NCBI GenBank assembly: GCA_938073845.1
Contig: CALJEO010000118.1
Location: 1-7,960 of the forward strand
DNA from: an uncultured archaeon
GTDB taxonomy: Archaea > Korarchaeota > Korarchaeia > Korarchaeales > Korarchaeaceae
Reading direction: 5' to 3'
DNA length: 7,960 bases
A program made the position numbers and the translations under genes. Every line of letters begins with the position of its first letter. Positions within the stretch are counted from its first letter, which is position 1. The notes under the pieces are model-generated. The model was not told the DNA's origin and searched no databases. It saw only the letters and a program-made list of their open reading frames with translations. Below are positions 6,405 to 7,960 of this stretch, in pieces.

Positions 6405-7960
6405 TTGAGGGTCAGGGTAGCTGGTAGGACCTTCGAGAGATCCGTACCGGATTCCCTGTTCGGAGAGGTCAAGGAGAGGCTCAAGTCCGTCTGCAGGTTC
6501 GATCCCTCTGAGGCCATCTGGCTCTTCGATCCCAGGAAGGCGATCTGCAAGGACCCAAGCTTCCTATCCGAGACATTCGGAGTACCAGAGGAGCTCATAA
6601 GGGAGGAGATCGAGAGGTACAGGTCTGAGTTAGATGAGAGGCTCAGGGGGATGTTCGAGAGGGGGAAGTTCGCCTTCCTTCCTTGCGATGAGGTCAGGGA
6701 ACCTTTCAGTATGGAGGAAGGGCTAGCTGTCGTTGAACTTAGTTATCTGATCTCGATGGGCCCACTCGGGGCTTACGATATCCTGAGCTCGTTCAGCGGC
6801 TACTGCCCCGATGATCTCCTGGGGAGGGTCAGGGGGATGCTCTCAGCCAGGAGAGAGTTGGTCCTGAGGGATGGGGGAGGGAGGATGCTGCTGGAGATCC
6901 CGTATCCGGATGAGGGCCTGCTGAGGGATCTGGAGGGAATATCGACCGTTAAGTACTACGTCAAGAAGCTGAGGGAGGTCAGGGTTCAGGAGATAGGTGT
7001 TCTGAGGAGGCGTGGCAACGGGTTCGAGGCCCCTTACTTCACCCACCACTGGATCAGGAGGATTGCTGAGAGGAACGGGTTCTCGGTGAGGGACGAGGTG
7101 AGGTGGCCTGATGATGAGGTAAATCCGCTCAAGGGCTTCACGCTCTACGAGTTCCAGGAGGAGGCCGTGAGGAGGTGGGAGGAGAACGGAAGGTTCGGAA
7201 CTGTGGTGATGCCCACCGGGGCTGGGAAGACGTATGTTGGGCTGGAGGCTATATTCAGGACCTCTAGAAGCACTCTGATATGCGTGGTGACTGAGGAGAT
7301 GGTGGGTCAATGGGCCGAGCTCATCAGGGAGAAGCTCTCACTTAACCCCGGGGTCTTCTCGGGTAGGAGGAAGGAGGTGAGGCCGGTGACGGTAGGCATT
7401 TACAACTCGGTAGCTAAGCACATCGATTCCCTCTACGATAGGTTCTCCCTCGTGATATTCGACGAGGTGCATCACGTCCCAGCCTCCACATTCAAGGAAG
7501 TTGCATTCAGATCGAAGGCGAGGTACAGGCTGGGGCTCTCAGCCACTCCTGAGAGGGCTGACGGGAACGATCACCTCATATTCCTCACCTCAGGGGAGAT
7601 CGTCTTCAAGATAAGCTTCTCGGAGCTTCTCTCCAGGAACTTCCTAGCCCCCGTGAGGCACCACGTAGCTTACGTTGATCTGAGTGAGGATGAGAGGAGG
7701 AGGATGGAAAGGGAGCTTGCTTTCGCTAGAACAGAGGAGGATAGGAGGCTGATCGAGAAGAGGTACGCTTTGAAGGCTAGGGAGAAGCTAAGGGAGGTGC
7801 TGAGGATAATGGAGGAGGTGAGGGATAGGAAAGTCCTGATATTCACGGAGTACGTGGATCAGGCTGAGGAGATCCACATGGAGCTCAGAAGGAGGGGTTA
7901 TAGGGCTGAGTTGATGATAGGGAAGACCTACAATAGGGCTGAGATATTCGATAGGTTCAG
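6405..7960 (+). CDS. XPB-like SF2 DNA helicase with long N-terminal extension (3' end outside window)
   Basis: This is an ATP-dependent superfamily 2 helicase or translocase of the XPB/Rad25 group, probably acting in DNA repair or transcription. The open frame gives 518 residues and runs off the window. Numbering from TTG 6405, the core starts with a Q-motif-like LYEFQEEAVRRW (247-258). Then come motif I MPTGAGKT (269-276), IYNSVAKH (332-339), motif II DEVHH (353-357), motif III SATP (379-382), RADG (384-387) where XPB has RED, a charged helical insert (about 428-475) in the thumb position, and motif IV VLIFTEYVDQAEEI (477-490). Motifs V and VI are outside. Residues 160-235 look like a damage-recognition-type domain, because GFEAPYF and IAERNGF resemble its second half in Archaeoglobus XPB. 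Residues 1-155 match nothing I know; they are largely helical with four scattered cysteines (30, 48, 94, 134). There is no ATG or GTG between the upstream stop and the TTG, and the spacing of 6 bases supports an operon with the GTPase. In many archaea the nuclease gene bax1 follows XPB; that position is outside the window. Confidence 0.9.
   Translation, partial: MRVRVAGRTFERSVPDSLFGEVKERLKSVCRFDPSEAIWLFDPRKAICKDPSFLSETFGVPEELIREEIERYRSELDERLRGMFERGKFAFLPCDEVREPFSMEEGLAVVELSYLISMGPLGAYDILSSFSGYCPDDLLGRVRGMLSARRELVLRDGGGRMLLEIPYPDEGLLRDLEGISTVKYYVKKLREVRVQEIGVLRRRGNGFEAPYFTHHWIRRIAERNGFSVRDEVRWPDDEVNPLKGFTLYEFQEEAVRRWEENGRFGTVVMPTGAGKTYVGLEAIFRTSRSTLICVVTEEMVGQWAELIREKLSLNPGVFSGRRKEVRPVTVGIYNSVAKHIDSLYDRFSLVIFDEVHHVPASTFKEVAFRSKARYRLGLSATPERADGNDHLIFLTSGEIVFKISFSELLSRNFLAPVRHHVAYVDLSEDERRRMERELAFARTEEDRRLIEKRYALKAREKLREVLRIMEEVRDRKVLIFTEYVDQAEEIHMELRRRGYRAELMIGKTYNRAEIFDRF

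Noticed and set aside
6843..7310. 155-codon open frame on the minus strand over the XPB-like gene
   Set aside because: It lies opposite the helicase core, including motif I, and its product is low-complexity Pro/His/Leu-rich; it is a shadow of the plus-strand gene.
1..7960. Mobile element, CRISPR array, tRNA or rRNA gene
   Set aside because: No direct or terminal repeats, integrase or transposase frames, spacer arrays or tRNA-like cloverleaf sequences were noticed; nearly every base is in a recognisable gene.

Overview
The window looks like the chromosome of a thermophilic archaeon. It carries an archaeal-type alanyl-tRNA synthetase, a DUF434/DUF5616 protein, an archaeal glyoxylate-reductase-type dehydrogenase, a GTPBP1-like translational GTPase and an XPB-type helicase. 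Arginine is encoded almost entirely by AGG, isoleucine often by ATA, and the coding strands are purine-rich. Proteins are rich in Glu, Arg, Val and Leu. Shine-Dalgarno sites resemble the archaeal anti-SD complement GGAGGTGATCC. A TACK-group lineage such as Korarchaeota is my guess from codon style; no rRNA or tRNA is present to confirm it. I see no mobile element, CRISPR array, tRNA or foreign-looking base composition.

Layout. (1) Bases 1-3752, plus strand: a tightly packed cluster of alaS (5' end cut by the window), a DUF434/DUF5616 gene that shares one base with alaS, and mtnA, which overlaps the DUF434 gene by 26 bases. (2) Bases 3759-4754, minus strand: a D-2-hydroxyacid dehydrogenase (gyaR-like) convergent with mtnA across a 6-base gap. 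(3) Bases 4755-4829: a short divergent intergenic region with a single AT-rich island that probably supplies promoters in both directions, plus a perfect SD. (4) Bases 4830-6398, plus: a GTPBP1/2-family GTPase whose real start seems to be a non-ATG codon upstream of the first ATG. (5) Bases 6405 to the window end, plus: an XPB-like SF2 helicase (3' end cut), starting at TTG six bases after the GTPase stop and in the same frame.

How the genes work together. Three functions touch translation or RNA: AlaRS, the GTPBP1-like GTPase, and perhaps the DUF434/DUF5616 protein, whose acidic residues are spaced like those of a PIN/NYN nuclease. MtnA and the dehydrogenase are metabolic: methionine salvage and 2-oxoacid reduction. 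The XPB-like helicase is probably for repair or transcription and is probably co-transcribed with the GTPase. The least ordinary parts are the GTPase start region and the helicase, which has about 155 residues of unexplained N-terminus, a RAD in place of the RED motif, and a short thumb. I do not see a whole new multi-gene system.
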